Source: Apostichopus japonicus (taxonomy: Eukaryota > Echinodermata > Holothuroidea > Aspidochirotida > Stichopodidae). From it: a stretch of DNA of 64,000 bases. The translations under genes were made by a program, and so were the position numbers. The stretch lies in contig NC_092583.1 of the NCBI RefSeq assembly GCF_037975245.1, positions 15,404,764 to 15,468,763 on the forward strand. The letters are read 5' to 3'. This document shows positions 12,601 to 25,700 of this stretch, in pieces. The first letter of the stretch is position 1, and each line of letters starts with the position of its first letter. Below the pieces are notes generated by a model. The model saw only the letters and a program-made list of their open reading frames with translations. It did no database searches and was not told the origin of the DNA.

Positions 12601-15600
12601 TGTAGACATGAATTCCGTATTCCTCTAGGGACCACTCTGTGGAGCAGCATCTTCCTCTGGCATGGGTTGTTTGTTCACTGTTATTCACTGGTTATGGCCT
12701 AGTACTTACAAGGATCACAGATCAGTACATTTAGATTGTGATAGGATGATTCATGATGTGAAACTCTTTAGTTGCTTGATTACCCAGAGAAAGAAATGCA
12801 ACACTTCATGTGACAATGTAACCAAACACTTGACTTGATAGGAAATGTTAGTAGGTGCCTTCATGCTTCTGTTAAGACTGGGCCAATATTTAATGAAATG
12901 GAGCCCAAAATAAAAAAATAAAAATTGTGAGGTAGATTGAAGGATCCTGATCAGGATGCCCTTGTAATAAGGTCATTGCTTTCTATGTAGTCCTCTGATA
13001 TGACATCGGGTATTACTATATACTAGTGAAAAACTGTGATTTAATGAAGTTACCATCAAGGAGAAATCATGTGTTCTTTACCCTTCAAATCCACTGACTG
13101 TCCTTATGAAATGGATGATCTCCAAGCATGTTCTACATTACCTTTTAATATTAGGAAATATGGTTGCTATTTGTGTAGTACAGGAACATGTTATAGATAT
13201 CTGGTAGATCTTGTGAGAGTGGAGGAAGATAAACTTTGATGGGAGAAATTCTAAGGTTCTTTACATTTTTACATCCTCCCCAACCCCCCCCCTCCCTTTT
13301 CCCTGTCCTTACACACTGCACCATATATGCAGCTCAGTATTGCTTGTATGCTTGGTCATGTTTCATTATGATTGTTTATACATGTGCATGGGCCTCCTCC
13401 AGTTAACATGTATTTACTTTGTTACGCTAATAAAAAACGAACACATGGGCGTGAGTTGCACAATAAAAACAGCCCCCATACTCCCTTCCCTATAAGAAAA
13501 GGATACTTATCAGGCTGTAATAGGCTGTTGAAACGCTTAGAAATCCTATAGGATGTAAAGAAGGTAATAATCCAATGTAATCCGGGCAGTTTTCGAAAGA
13601 TTTGAATCCACTACGAAAACGCATGAGTAAACACTTTGGATGGTAGAATGAGAAGGAAGGGCATTGACCGGATAGGACCGGTCACTGAGGGTGCACAGTG
13701 TTAAAAGATTACCAGGGCATACTAGACACGGTAGAATGAGGTGCTAATGTTGTGGGGAGACAGGTAAGCGGGTCACTCGCAAATATATAAACCAGTAAGT
13801 TTATAATTCCAAAGGGTCCGTCAATGTACAGTTTACTGGGTATTCACTCTAATTGGAATCATATTAATGTTTCCGATGATGTAGCAATCTGACAAGATAA
13901 GATATATATCAGTGATTTCTGTACGGATGGATCCTACTTGTTTTACTGGAACCGAGATTCTTTATGATTTGACCAATCCAGCAGCTTTTGCAATGAGATC
14001 ATGATAGTCAAATTGTACATGACTTTTTTAACATGTATCTTTCTTTCCTTCCCAACCATAGCTCAGCCACCTCCAGATGTGACAGCCAGTTCAGGGTTGG
14101 CTTTCCAACGTGGAGGAACCATCGAAGATCGTACGTACTTGAACATTGGCATATATGTTCTCCGTTTATTTGTAAAACACTGATGATCCCTGAATCTTTT
14201 TCTAGCTAAATATGTGTTAGTAGTTAGGTTTTCAAGTGTCTTGTACTTGATACACAATTTGCCAATCCCATCATGTTAAGTTTAAAACAGGGCACTCTGG
14301 GAGATTTTACAAACTTCATTGATTTGACTTCTGGATCTGTAATCTATACAAATTTGTTTCCTATATAAATTATGGTATCAAGTCATACCAGATCTAGTGA
14401 TTTGAAGTACATTAAAATTGGTTTTTTATTTTGTAAAAACTGTGCTATGATATATTAAGTCTCTTCTGCACTTAATATAATGTAGTGACAAGTATGAAAT
14501 ATTGAAGGCCAAAAAAAAAAGAGGCGAGGGGGACTAAAAGAAGAATATATTCTTAGCATCCTGGTGAAATTTGCAGGTTCTTCTTGCTGTTTTCAGATTG
14601 TACTAAAAGTCAGCTAGGTTATTCTTGGACTGGGTAGGGTTTCAACAATACCATTAAATGGGTTTGTGATAGTAACAATATAGCAATAAATGTGTATTGT
14701 GTGATGATTCCAAAGTTTGATTACATAGAACATTGGATCCAAGTTTTGAAGAAAGACAAAACACAGACTCAGTGTGAATAATATGCAGTTATGACATATC
14801 ACACCCTTCTGCCTCAAGTTCACTTTTTCGATATGTCAAATAAATTCAAATTCAAAACTTTTTACTCTCTGAAATGGGTATGAAAGTGTCACCAGGATGC
14901 CTAGAATATCATCAGTCACAAAAAAAAAAAAATTCTTTCTCCTGGACTACACTTTTAACCCATTTGTAATCTAGGTTAGATCTCTGTCATGCTTCTTCAG
15001 TATCTTTTGTAAACAAAAGATAACTTCCAACCTTGCACATATTAATAGACGGAAATTTCGTTGTCAAGCAGAGAGTAAACAGTGAGGCATGCTACTTCAG
15101 CACTGATGAATTGAGATGTGGAATGAGTCATTCTGGCCAAGTGGTTTTTTGTTTTTTTTCAGTTTCTGAGGGCAAATGAGAGAATGGATTTCCTGGAATG
15201 TAATCACCTGCTATGCACTAGTGATTAGAAATGCTAACGAGTTTAAATTGGTCTACATTAATATACACAAGTCCAGTGAATTTGAAAAAGAACCAGGTTT
15301 TTCACCATGCTGTTAGGGGAGATTTCCTTAAAAGTGTTTGCTTTTTTTTTTCAAAAGCTACTGGTAGATGAGACTGTCAAAGTTAAACTAGTTTAACCTT
15401 AAGTAACCTTAGCATGTCGCTATGTACGAATCAATGAGATTGCTTCACTTGATGTGTGCGACTCTGCCCCACAATAAGTTACGTTAGAATTATCAGTTTA
15501 GACCTAATTGGTCATGACATGACCTTGTTGTCATTACCGTGGCAACCTTTAGAAGAATGCAAACGTGTATGAAACGCAATGATTCCATATCCCTATAATG

Positions 15601-16791
15601 TTCTTTGTCATGAGATTTGCAGAAGTTTTTTCCAAAATAGATGTTATGTGCTGGGCTGCCATTGACATAGTATTTCAGCAATGGGTACACTTCCATCTTC
15701 CCTGTTGTTGTTCTCATATAATAAAACGGCCAAGAAACACTATCAAAGTAACAGTTGAAAGCCCTCCGTGATTCATCCTCACAATGTTCCTATGGCAACT
15801 CATCTCTATCCTAGACACACTTCCCGCATCCCTCTGAGTTAAACTACTCATGCCTCTAAATTCCTGACAGTAAATTTTTCATTCTAATAACGCTCTCCCT
15901 CTGTAAAAGTACCCATTCCTCCGAAGTCCTGTCAATAAACTACCCACTCGTATCAATTGCCTGTCCTTCAGACTACCCTCTCCTCTCATAGGATGTAGTC
16001 ATACATCCCCCCCCCCTCCCTTCTACCCATCTCAAACGTCAGAGTAAATCATCGAGCCTGAATTAAAAAACTCTATTTCTTAAATCTCTTAAAGGATTTC
16101 ATGGTATAAAGTCTGCTGGAGAATGAGGTAAAACAATCGCACAAATAAACAGCCGGACATTTTGCCCGGATGCCGTTGATCATTTAAGATTCGTGACAAG
16201 CTTTTCGTCTGACTTCATGTCTTGCATCTTTGTCTTTTTCAGCTCATATAAGTGCTAGAGTATCATCTAAAATACAGCAGCTTCTGAACACCCTAAAGAG
16301 GCCAAAACGGAAACCTTTACAAGACTTCTTCGTCGAGGAAGACGACGAACTAGAAAGTAAGTTGTTACAAACATTTACGGTTGAGAGAAATCAGTGCTTC
16401 ATTTTAAGCGACGTGATGAGAGACACTCTTAACTTCAGTAAGGTTATTGGAATTATGTCAAGTGTATAAATATGCCACCACTTTTGCATAATCGCAGTCT
16501 CGAATCAAGGTGAAAGATTGCGAAGCTCTTAACGTCTTAAGTCGTGAAGCATTAGCCTTGACATGTCTGTTTTACGTTTCTTGCGGTCTCTTATCAAAAT
16601 ACGAAAGTTCAAAGTAATCGTTCGATGGAGGAGTGTGTATCGGCAGTATCGCTTAGATATTTTGTGCTGGATGTTTTCCTATCATGCTTAACTGTAGTTT
16701 ATCTTTCTCTCTTGAAGCATTTCAGATGGATCCTAATGCTCCCAGACCAGAGGGTAACGTCATTACACCCGCTATTGGTGATCAGCTTCAT
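9607..16791 (+). other. DIP2: DIP2 linker exons (exons 1-5 of the window)
   Basis: These five exons code for the segment between the DMAP1-binding domain and the first AMP-binding domain. Exon 9607-9825 carries the conserved block YRSDVREEAVKAAL followed by MPMPSKR. Exon 11688-11861 is serine- and asparagine-rich and poorly conserved. Exon 14062-14130 has PPPDVT. Exon 16243-16356 has the conserved basic stretch VSSKIQQLLNTLKRPKR and then an acidic run. Exon 16718-16791 has DPNAPRPEG. The acceptor at 9606 follows a good pyrimidine tract. The first exon needs one base from an upstream exon, so this is not the start of the protein. The acceptor could be 3 bases further right because of a CAGCAG repeat. 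Confidence 0.93.
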
Positions 16792-19700
16792 GTAAGTCAA
16801 AAAGTCTCATACGTACATCTGATTCTTATTGTACTTCATACTCTGGCTATACTTAACATTGAGCATTGTGAACACAAACCGTTTTGAGGGCAAGGTAACA
16901 TTTTTTCCAAGAAAGTAAAAGAGAACGGTGGTAGATGATTCAGTTTTGCCTCATTGAAACAAAATGCTGGTATAAATAATAATTTATTTCAAGTGATAAC
17001 ATATTAGTCATCAAACCTGTGAAAGAAATTTTAGTGGGAAATTATCGACAAATTTGAAATTTTGGAAAAGAATAATGGCTAGCAGTCTGTGTATAAAGCC
17101 CTTGTGAAATAAATGTGCATGCTTTCAGATGAAACTATCCAGGGAGCTCACTTTGTTTCCAAAGGGCAAAGAAAAATGAATAATGTTGACTGAATGATGC
17201 ATTGAAATAGGTACTATTTGTTTCCGATCTTGAACATGTTTTGCTATCTTTTCTTACAAGGAGATACCTTCCGAACCAATTTGCTACAACACTATTCCTG
17301 AGTATGATATGCTTGCTCTGCTATCTTATAAGTCTTTTCCATCCCTCTTGTCCCTGCCCTTGTTCCTCCCCTCCTTCTCCTTTCTCCCCTTTCTGCCCCT
17401 GATCCCCCCCTCTTTCCCTCCCCTCCCCCTCTCATAAATTTTACCTTCCATCTAACCACTTTCATCCCATTGGTAATGTTCCGATCAGTTTCTGTGCTTC
17501 GACCTAGTCTGGTTGAAATTGCTAGTTAGGTTTTGTCCTAAAATGTTCTCATTTTAATCTCTAAAATGAATTTGATGGAGTAATTCTTTCTTTCATTTCT
17601 CTCTCCTTCAGATACCAACTGGTCTACCGAGGAATCTAGAGTCTGCTCTCCAGAGGTACGGGACTGCAACACCTAAAAACATTGTCACAACTTGCCTTGA
17701 TGCCAACGGGAAGGTCTCATCTCATCTAACATATGGTCAGTAGATGGAAAATTATCAATCAATCAATCAATCAATCAGAAGACATTTATATAGCGCCAAA
17801 GTCAACAGAAATAGTTCAAAGGCGCTATTAGCCTTGGTCATTGGTAACTTGTCACACCTACACACCAAAGTGTGTGCAATTCAATCAATCTTTCCTGGGG
17901 CACCACAGTGCACCACAACCATGTGTCCCGGGGACTTCCCATATAGGGTGCAGCCAGAAACCGGCGCACGCAACTATATTTACAAGTTACCTCGCAAGTC
18001 CCCATTTATACACCTGGGTGAAGAGAGGCAATGGAGATAAAGTGCCTTGCCCAAGGACACAACGCAATGATCTGGCCAGGGCTCGAACCTGTAATCCTTA
18101 GATCACCAGTCCACTACCTTAACCACTTGACCACAACGCCCATATGCACCGCTATGAAGAATTGGGAAGTTTTGTGTACATTTGATCTGAGCCTTCTCAG
18201 TAGTAGTACTGGTGAAAGGCTTCACATTACAAATCCTTTGTATGATTGCCCTTTAACCTTAATCATTAGTCATTTTAGATTAGTCATTTTAAATTTGAGA
18301 TTAGTCAGATTTTAGATTAGTTAGATTAGTCATTTTAGCTCTGCACTGATGAATAGTGGATTGCACACTGATTGCTACCTATTTATTTGATTGGCTGGAA
18401 GCAGGTACTTTCTTCACCTTGTGTTGAGGAGTTTATCTTGCTGCACAGTTCAAAGGCGAAGGATCTCTGTCCTACGCACATAAAACTCGCCATTAAATAT
18501 ACAAAATTGTAAATGGCTCTTAGAGTGAAGTTTTATTTTCATTTTCGCCATTCGATCGAAACATGGGCAAACTACAAGCCATCAAAAATTGCCTTACCAC
18601 GAAGGGACCGACACAACATCGGTAGATAAATACCTACCTGTGTCTTAAATCATCTGTCTGTTGTTTATGTTTGTAATGCCTCCTGCCAACTGAAACACTC
18701 ATAAAACATAGAAATGCATCCTTAGTTTGTAACAGTGTCACAATAGATGTTTTAAAGTGTTGACAAAGTATTTAACCTTTCAATACAAACAATTAGCACC
18801 TTCGATGGCAGACTTATGTAGTCTCTTTTTCCCCTTGCTTTTCAGCTAAATTGTTAAGTAAAGCAAACAAGATAGCATATTATCTTCTACACAAGCTGGG
18901 AGGAAAGGAAGGACCAATTCTGAAATCAGGAGACAGGGTAAGTATACTGACAAAACATCCCAGATGTCCACTAATTCACAGACCCTGACCAAGCTTTAGC
19001 TCCTAGATTACTATAATCAAAGTCATCAATAACCTCCCGAGCTGGTCATTAATTGCATAGACTACTGGGCAGGTTAACCCCATACCATGCATAGGGCTGT
19101 GTAGAGTTGCGCAGGTTTAAAAAATTGGGTTTTGCAGGAATTGATGGTAACAATATTTTTCAGATATTCCAGTGGCAGAAAATATAAAACTTTGAATCTT
19201 GAAGAAGAAAATAAACATTCCCATACTGTTAGTTTAAAATCCCATCCTTGAAATGATAAATCATTTTTTAGGATAGAGAGCAAAGTTGATGACACAACTT
19301 TAGAAATAAGGAAATGAACATATGTCTTAGTCTATAATATAAAGCACAGGTGGGCAAAATGGGGGGGAGGCAGTGGTGGGGCCCTTTCAAGAAGGTTTTT
19401 GAAACCTGATTATTTAGGCCTTTGGAACCTTCTGACAAGGAAGAAGGAAGAGTTTGTGTATAGTGGCCAAAGACCACCTACCTGTGTCAGAGTATATCAA
19501 CATAACATATAAACTGATGAACATGTAGAGCTCTCTGATCTGTTTTCTCTCACCAAGTAATGTAATGTTATTCATTGAACAGGGTTAGATCTATACATCC
19601 TTTAAGTGTTGCTGTTGCTCATGGAGTGGGTACAAAAATCCACTGTGGCCTATAAGATCCATTTTGTTTCTTTAGGCAGTGTTAGAGGATATCACCAACG

Positions 19701-22700
19701 GTTGTCTCCCTCTTTTTCTCTCCCTATTCAACGATAGGTGGCTCTGGTGTATCCAAATTCCGACCCAGCGGCATTCGTCTCTGCTTTCTATGGGTGCCTT
19801 TTCGCCGGTGTTGTCCCAGTGGCAATAGACGTACCATTATCTAGAAAGGTTTGCTCCTTTGGTTTATTTTGGTTCCTGTTTTTGCTTTGATCTCAGCAAG
19901 ATCTTCAAAAGCAAACCTAGTTCATGGTTGGATTGAAACGTTAGGCCCTCTAACTCTTTTGTACTTAGTAACACGGGCTGTTTTTAGTAGATTGACAGCA
20001 TGTGAAAATTTGTATCTATGTTTTATTTATATAGTGTGAACGTTAAAAAATAACCCTTAAATAGGTAAGGACGTATAAGGCAAAATAAAATTGTTATTTT
20101 GGCTACCATTATATTGCTGTTGTATAACCGACAAGTTTTTCAGATGACAAGAAAACATGGAATAAGTATATTTGTCTAATTGGCCAAATTGTAATTTTCA
20201 GCAATCTCGTGGAGCAATACAGTCGTTTATCAGTTCAAAGTTTCTGCAGTGACCTGCTCCTCTTTTTTCATGTCGCTTTGAAAATTTACACCAGCAGCTA
20301 GAATAATTGAAACCAGATATTTCTGGTCATGTGATCTTCTAAAGACGTACGACAGAATGTGTCCAAATGTTTTTAATTTTGCCTTTTGTTTCAGGATGCT
20401 GGCGGTCAACAGATTGGCTTTCTGTTGGGTAGTTGTGGGATTACTGTAGCCTTGACCAGCAATACTTGTCTGAAAGAGCTACCAAAGAACCAAGCAGGGG
20501 AAGTGGTTCGGTTTAAAGGCTGGCCTAGACTCAACTGGCAAGTTACAGAGTCATTACCCAAACCTCCCAAGGAATGGCAGCTCCCTCCTAGGATGTCAGA
20601 GGACTCACCGGCTTACATTGAGGTATTTAACTGAAAGGAATGGTGTGTGTGGGGGGGGGGGGTGAGGGGAGTTGGTGGCATGGGGGAATTATTGGGGGAA
20701 AACTAATTGGAGAGGGGGGTGAGGTTATTGGGGATGGGAAGGGAGAATTGAGGTATTTAATTCATATATGTGAAGAAGTGGGGATGAGGGGGGGGGGGGG
20801 GTGATTGGAAGGGAGTTGTTGGATCCCCAGGAGTTTGGAAGTTAAAGAACATCATCAAATAATGGAATAGAAAAGTTTTAATACGGGATGAAATGATTAG
20901 CAAGTAATTTGAGCAGGCCCATGTGTATTGATAACTTTTATTTATGGGTATCTTAGGTTGGCCTTTGTTAGATTGACTCATTGTTGTTATCAAACAACTT
21001 AAATGTCCTGTGAGTACAGTTGTGTTATGAACAAGAGTGGGTTGCAAAGCACAGCAAAATATGGATCAAGACTCATTAATCTGCATTTACAGTTAAAGGA
21101 AGAGGAAGTATTATCAGGCTGCAGATGCACATTCACCCCATTATACACATTCACCACATTATACACATTATACACATTCACCACATTATAAACAGTACCA
21201 CATACACATTCACCTCATGATACACATACAAATTAATCACATATACACATTCACTGCATGATACACATTCACCACATGATATCATTTTACCACATATACA
21301 CATTCACCACATCATACACACTCACCACATGATACACATTCATCACATACACCTTCACCACATTATACACATTTTAAACATACACATTCACCACATTATG
21401 CACCTTCACCACATTATACACATTCACTGCATTATATACATTCACCACTTTATAAACATACACATTCACCACTTATACTGGACAACATGCGATGCGTGAT
21501 TTATACCTCATTCTGTGTCATGTACATGGGACCGTGTGAATGTTAACATCAAACTTGCCTTCCATTTCTTCATATTTTCTAAACAGTACACGACTGATAA
21601 GGATGGTATCATCAAAGGTGTCACCATTACTCGCAAGGCCATGCTCTACCACTGTAGGACCTTGACAGTGGCCTGTAGTTACCAAGAAGCTGAGATTATG
21701 GTCAATGTCCTAGACTTCAAGAGAGATGTGGGCCTCTGGCACAGTATGCAAGCTGTAAGTCATTACAAATCCCAAGCTAAACATTACATACAACTTAAGA
21801 AGTTGTAACTTACGGATGAGGTTTGTCCCTGGATTGCATTGTTTGAAGGTTATGTAATACAATAGGTGTAATATACATGCCAGGATTTAAATTTGATTAA
21901 ATTGTTAAGAAGTAGTTCATAGCAGTGTTTCATAACTGGAGGAGGGGGGGGGGGGGTTTGAAGGTTATGTGATATGATAGGTGTAACATACATGTAAAGA
22001 TTTAAATTGTGAATAAATTGTTAAGAAGTAGTTCATAGCAGTGTTTGATAACTGGAGGAGGGGAGGGGGTGAGGGGCTGCTAAAGTGATAATCTGTTTTT
22101 GCATATCAATTCTTCAGTAGTAGTTTATAGCATATAATTGTGTAAGTTACAATAAGTAATTACTAAATGCCTACAATTGAATGAAAATGCAGTGTATTGA
22201 GTCCTCTCTGCTCCACTTCTACAGAGTATATTCAACGGGATGCACGTCATCTGTGTACCTTATTCCTTGATGAAGGTCAATCCTGCCTCTTGGATGCAGA
22301 TGGTCACAAAATACAAAGGTAAGTTTAATAATAATACATAATTTTTATATAGCGCCAAACAAACTATGAAATAATTCTCGTAGCGCTTAACAAAATAATA
22401 GCAATTGTAACATATATGCTTTGGTGAAGAGATACGTTTTGAGTGCTGATTTGAAACTGTTCACAGTATTGCATATTTTTATATGTTCTGGAAGTGAGTT
22501 CCACAGGCACGGTGCACTGGATGTGAACGTTCTCAAGCCGTAAGTCTGTGTTTTTACTCTAGGGATGAGTAACATCAGTGATGAATTAGAGCGAAGTGAG
22601 CGTGTGGATGATGGTCGGAGCTGAAACAAGTTGGTGAGGTAGCTTGGTCCTACATTGTGCATACATTTGAACACCATCAGAAGTAGTTTGTAGTTGATTC

Positions 22701-25700
22701 GTTCACGTATCGGGAGCCAGTGGAGTTCAATCATGGTAGGGGTAATGGGTAATGTGATCATACTTCCGAGTTCTAGTAACGTTGTTGCCTGTCAATTTTA
22801 CAGCCTGGTATTTACAGAATACTATTGCAGTAGCCGAGCTCGACGTAACGAATGCATGGAGAAGCTTTATACATGAATCTGTTTCAACGATATTGTTTTG
22901 TTAAGTGCTGCTGTTGTTGTGTTTGTGCTTTGTAGTAGGTAGACTCGGTGGGTTTCAGCAGTATTATCAGTGTTAACATTGTTGTTTCTCTTTATTTCTC
23001 TCTTACAGCTTCTCTTGCCATTGTGAAATCTAGGGATATGCATTGGGGTCTGATGGCTCAAAAGGAACACAAAGATCTAAACTTCAAGACCCTAAGGATG
23101 CTTCTTGTAGCCGATGGCGCCAATCCTTGTAAGTTCTTTTTAATTAATTAAAGTACTTAATTTAAGTACTTAATTTAAGTAATTAACATTTTGTTTCCTC
23201 ATCTCTGATTTACTATAGCCACTAATGCAGGTCTATTTTCAATTAGTAGGTACTTATTTGTCTTCTCCAACTTTGTGCTGATAGCTTACAAGTAAGCTTT
23301 CCAGCTCAGAAATCATATATGCAAAGTATGGTAAGACTAGGTATGTATGACATGAAATTGTTAGAGGCCTACATTGGTGTTGGTATTGCCTACAAAAGTT
23401 TTAATAAAAAATAAAGGAATTCTCAAGGATCTCTTGTAAGCATCTGTTTTGAGATGACTATCCCAAAATATTTTGTATTTGGGATCAAATTAATTTGAAT
23501 GTCCAGGAGAGGGTAATGAGGTTGTAAAAATTTGTGAGAAAATGAATTTGTTTGACAAGAGAGATATTATGATAATTTGAGAGTCAAATAATTGATTTGA
23601 TTTTCTTCATACTTTAGGGTCACTTTCCTCTTGCGATGCCTTTCTGACCACCTTCCAAGGCAAAGGACTGAAATCTGAAGTCATGTGCCCTTGTGCCTGT
23701 GCCACAGAGGCACTCACGGTCTCAATACGAAGGTAACAAACATTTTTGAACACAAACATCTTGTTATCTATAATACATAAATAAACCAGTTCATGTACAC
23801 TTACTTCCACAATGAATAATTATGTACGAATTATATATAGAGTATATTAGATGCACAAAATAACCGTGGAAGGAAGGGAAGGAAATGTTCTTAGACAACT
23901 GGGTGGTCCAACAGAGCAAAATTGACTGGAGGGGAAAAAGAAAGATACGTTGAGCTGTGTAATGAAATGTTGTGTAAAGAAATGCTATGTAACTTCCTCT
24001 GAGGACATTAAGAAGTAAGAAGTGAGTCAATCCAAAGGCATCCAAAGGCAAGTAAGAAGTGAGTTAATCCAAAGGCATGGCAAGCTATGATGATTCTTCT
24101 TTTCTCTGTATTTAGTTTGTTTTATTTTGTTTCTTTTGTCAACTCAAGTAGCCTATCAATTCTCTTACTTTAGTTTAATTCAACAGAGGAGCTTAATACA
24201 ACAGATTACAGAATACAACAGGAGTTTTAGCTCAGTGTTAGCTTCCAATCATAATGTCCCCAGTTCAAGTCACTCCAAGCTTAATGTATGTCATCCAGTT
24301 ACATAGTTGTTGACAATTGACAATTCATAATCATGGACGTTAAATATGAATCTAAGAGACTGACTTTGGTCAGCTTGCGGCTTTGATAAGCCAATGATGG
24401 CTTCTTGGCGAGTTCCTGCTTGCAGGAGGATCTAAAAATACATAAATACATTAACAGCGATTATCATGTTTCTATCTCTCTTTTTCCAGGCCAGGGAAGA
24501 CGGGAAGTACTGCATCAGGGAGAGGAGTCTTGTCGATGGCCGGTCTAAGCTACGGAGTGGTCAGGGTTGATACGGACGATAAACTGACCTCTTTGACGTT
24601 ACAGGATGTTGGAGTAGTCATGCCCGGTGGTAAGTTACAGCGAAAAAAAAAGGAATTGTTACAATGAGAAGAAGTCAAGCAAAACAAAAACTGGTATGGC
24701 TGCTGCATTCTGTAGAGCTGAAATCATTAGAGATTTAAATATGCAGTGCACTGTTGGTTGTCAAAGAAGGATGACTTGTCAACCAAATGTGACCAACAGA
24801 TTACCATTTTTAAGGCAAGATATATCGTAAAAAGTACACCAAAAGCTGAATTATGACATTTTCGTTACAAAATTTAAGCGCCTTTTTGTAGTTTATCACT
24901 TTATTAAGCTAATCACTTTCAAGGGAATTTCCCCTAGAGAAAGTTAATGAGCAAGTGATGAACAAATTAGATTCAGTTCTAAACATTCTGCTGCTGGGTG
25001 GTCACTTGTCGTATCAGTAGTAATCGGGTGCGAAATGCAGCAAATGTGAAAATATTTCATTACTAAAAATTCATAATTTGAAGTGAAGGTTGTCTAATGA
25101 AGCTGATAACCCATACAATATTACCATGTTTTAATATGAAATAGCGTAATAATTATTGTCAACTCAAAAAGCTGCTGTAAGATACTCTACCTATCCCCAT
25201 GAAAATAAAAAAATTGGGGCCTGTGTGAATATACATCGTTTATGATCTAAGTGATAAAAAGGGTTTATTAATATAAATCATCTAATTCCCTTCCCCCCCC
25301 ACCCCCCAATTCAAGTAACTAATACCTTTCACCTCTTTTATATTTTATTTTCAGAGTCTTTCAAAGAATATGTAGTCTGTGTCTTCCATTATTGTACTAA
25401 CCTTACTAAATGTGTTATTTTATCAGCTGCAATGGTTGTGGTGAAGATCACAGGAAAGCCCTATCTTTGTCAGACCGATGAGATTGGGGAGCTCTGTGTG
25501 TCATCAGAAGCTGTTGGCTCATCTTACTGGGGCTTGAAAGGGAAAACATCCGCCATATTCAGTGTAAGTCATAACTGTGAAGTTGAAATTGACGACTTAA
25601 ATGTTCTTAAATACACATCATATGTAATGTCTTGTATTGTTACTGTATTTGATTTTGTTGTACAGTTAAAATTGGCTATCACTTTAACAATTTGACAGTA

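Noticed and set aside
15493-15717. 74-codon minus-strand frame in a DIP2 intron
   Set aside because: No family match and no flanking exons.
18090-18141. tRNA gene at the SINE head
   Set aside because: Boxes A and B are present but there is no closing acceptor stem, and the similarity continues into the SINE body.
17744-18315. Overlapping plus-strand frames of 80-100 codons
   Set aside because: They are antisense readings of the SINE; the same peptide pattern appears over copy B.
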